The position numbers were made by a program, and so were the translations under genes. Positions 62,703 through 64,000 of a stretch of DNA of 64,000 nucleotides are shown here, in pieces. Source of the stretch: Flavobacteriaceae bacterium. GTDB taxonomy: Bacteria; Bacteroidota; Bacteroidia; Flavobacteriales; Flavobacteriaceae. The number at the start of each line of letters is the position of its first letter. Position 1 is the stretch's first letter. A model generated the notes under the pieces. It had not been told where the DNA came from. It worked only from the letters and a program-made list of their open reading frames with translations, and ran no database searches. Where the stretch lies: the NCBI GenBank assembly GCA_026988355.1, contig JALSLK010000013.1, positions 1 through 64,000 of the forward strand. The letters are read 5' to 3'.

Positions 62703-64000
62703 TTACCCCTTGTATCGCAACCATTTATACAATTCTTTATAACTTGGCTTTTTACCATACATTAATATTCCTACTCGATAAATTTTTGCTGCCATAAACA
62801 CGATAAATAAAAATGTAGCTATTAACAATCCTAAGGATAATGCTATTTGCCATAATGGTACTCCAAAAGGTATTCGCATTAACATTACTATTGGAGAAGT
62901 AAATGGTATAAATGAAAAAATAGTGGCTACTAGTCCGTGAGGATCATTCATTACGGTTACAAAACCAACATAAATACCTAACATTAATGGCAACATAACT
63001 GGCATCATAAATTGTTGTGTATCGGTTTCGCTATCTACTGCTGCTCCTATTGCTGCATAAAGACCACTATATAACAAATAACCGCATAAGAAAAACAATA
63101 CAAAGGACACTAACATGGTTGTCCATGGAAGACTCCACACTTCTCTCATTAGCATTTGCAAATTATTCTCTGTTGTCATTTCTTTTACCATTTCCATTTG
63201 ATTGGATGTAACGCTACTATTTGCTTGCATTTCACTCATATCAATACCAAAAATCATACTACCAATAAAGAGTAAAATTACAATTAAAACTCCCCAAATA
63301 GCAAATTGTGTTAGTCCTGCAAAGGCATTTCCAATAATCTTTCCCATCATTAATTGGAATGGTTTTACTGATGAAATTATTACTTCTATAATTCTACTTG
63401 TTTTTTCTTCAATAACACTACGCATTACAGAAGTTCCATAGACAATAATAAACATCATAATCATATAACCTGCAAAAAAGCCAAATCCTATTTTAATTTT
63501 ATTAATAAATTTTGAAGATTTTTCTCCTGAGAAATTTGATAATTTAATTTCTGATTTGATTCTTGCTGAATTTATTCTTTCTACATTAACTCCTAAATAT
63601 TGTAGTTTCTTAGTTCTTAGATTGTTTTCAATTTTCTTTTCTAGAATATTTACCATTTCCATGTTTGGTGTTTTTTGAGAAAAAAACTGAATATTATTTG
63701 CCAATAATTCTAAGCTATCCTTTTTTGGAATGATTAACAGACCATAATAGTTTTCATTATCGGTTTGTTTTTTTGCGTTTTCTATACCTACTTTGGTTAA
63801 ATCTTCATATTTAACACTTTCGGAATCCTCAAATTTATTATCTTTCAATAAATTTGCGAGATCAACATAAGCAATGGTTTTTTGCTTACTATCATTCGCT
63901 TTTCCTAAATATACTATAACAAACATTAATCCTACCATTAAAAATGGTGCTAACAATGTCATAATAATAAATGATTTATTACGAACTTTTGCGTTAAACT
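62703..64000 (-). CDS. ABC-2 type transporter permease (5' end beyond window)
   Basis: The listed ORF begins at an internal Met (63962). The frame stays open to the window edge and reads FNAKVRNKSFII before it, the typical N-terminus of NatB-like permeases, so the gene extends to the right of 64000. Visible: first membrane helix (MTLLAPFLMVGLMFVIVYL), a large extracytoplasmic domain of about 150 residues, then five hydrophobic segments with SVMRSVIEEKTSRIIEVIISSVKPFQLMMGKI. It exports an unknown substrate, perhaps Na+ or a lipophilic compound. The ATPase gene is probably outside the window. Confidence 0.88.
   Translation of the reverse strand, partial: FNAKVRNKSFIIMTLLAPFLMVGLMFVIVYLGKANDSKQKTIAYVDLANLLKDNKFEDSESVKYEDLTKVGIENAKKQTDNENYYGLLIIPKKDSLELLANNIQFFSQKTPNMEMVNILEKKIENNLRTKKLQYLGVNVERINSARIKSEIKLSNFSGEKSSKFINKIKIGFGFFAGYMIMMFIIVYGTSVMRSVIEEKTSRIIEVIISSVKPFQLMMGKIIGNAFAGLTQFAIWGVLIVILLFIGSMIFGIDMSEMQANSSVTSNQMEMVKEMTTENNLQMLMREVWSLPWTTMLVSFVLFFLCGYLLYSGLYAAIGAAVDSETDTQQFMMPVMLPLMLGIYVGFVTVMNDPHGLVATIFSFIPFTSPIVMLMRIPFGVPLWQIALSLGLLIATFLFIVFMAAKIYRVGILMYGKKPSYKELYKWLRYKG

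Overview
The window is AT-rich (about 30 percent GC by eye) chromosomal DNA from a member of the Bacteroidota, almost certainly the family Flavobacteriaceae. Evidence: the gene content (bifunctional FtcD, fused ThrA, LytTR-type two-component pair, LptD/amidase/RidA cluster, DUF3810, Ig-like lipoproteins), weak or absent Shine-Dalgarno sites, and the repeated occurrence of the Bacteroidota -7 promoter element TAnnTTTG in front of genes. The genus cannot be fixed from the sequence alone. No prophage, integrase, transposase, CRISPR array or rRNA is present; it is mostly ordinary core genome with a few accessory patches.

Layout. 1-1267: a gene-poor stretch with a candidate small RNA, one arm of a palindromic repeat and tRNA-Pro(TGG). 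1268-8796 (minus): dnaK; a three-gene ABC importer whose binding protein is fused to an OmpA peptidoglycan-binding domain; a coiled-coil protein; and a DEAD-box helicase. 8952-11719 (plus): a small membrane protein and a TPR histidine kinase/LytTR regulator pair. 11752-17026 (minus): yaaA, ligA, an Ig-like lipoprotein and comF. 17091-20556 (plus): a methyltransferase, two membrane/coiled-coil proteins and glycyl-tRNA synthetase. 20571-29722: a large outer-membrane protein, two tandem IPT/NHL lipoproteins, a conserved secreted protein and dnaB. 29977-37181: DUF3810, two secreted amidohydrolase-like proteins and ftcD. 37182-37930: a gene-poor stretch holding an unlisted 36-codon gene with its own promoter and terminator, and a 160-bp palindromic element. 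37931-45857: glycosyltransferase, aquaporin, GlcG-like protein with AraC regulator, hydrolase, HSDR_N protein, thrA and rlmH. 45858-47726: three paralogous secreted proteins of unknown function lying between rlmH and nadC. 47777-54444: nadC, a lipoprotein, pcm, ridA, lptD and an amidase. 54472-59344 (minus): mutA, a divIC-like gene, udk and priA. 59616-64000 (minus): PPK2, an SDR, a sigma-54 activator without a DNA-binding domain and an ABC-2 permease that runs off the right edge.

How genes work together: the ABC genes form one import or envelope-tethered operon; lptD, the amidase and the divIC-like protein serve envelope assembly and division; ligA, dnaB and priA serve replication and repair; thrA, nadC, ftcD and mutA are central metabolism. 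The points most worth a second look are the SBP-OmpA ABC system, the tandem paralogue cluster with an internal-deletion member, the 36-codon gene, the small RNA near position 350, and a family of palindromic repeats, one copy of which appears to supply half of a promoter.
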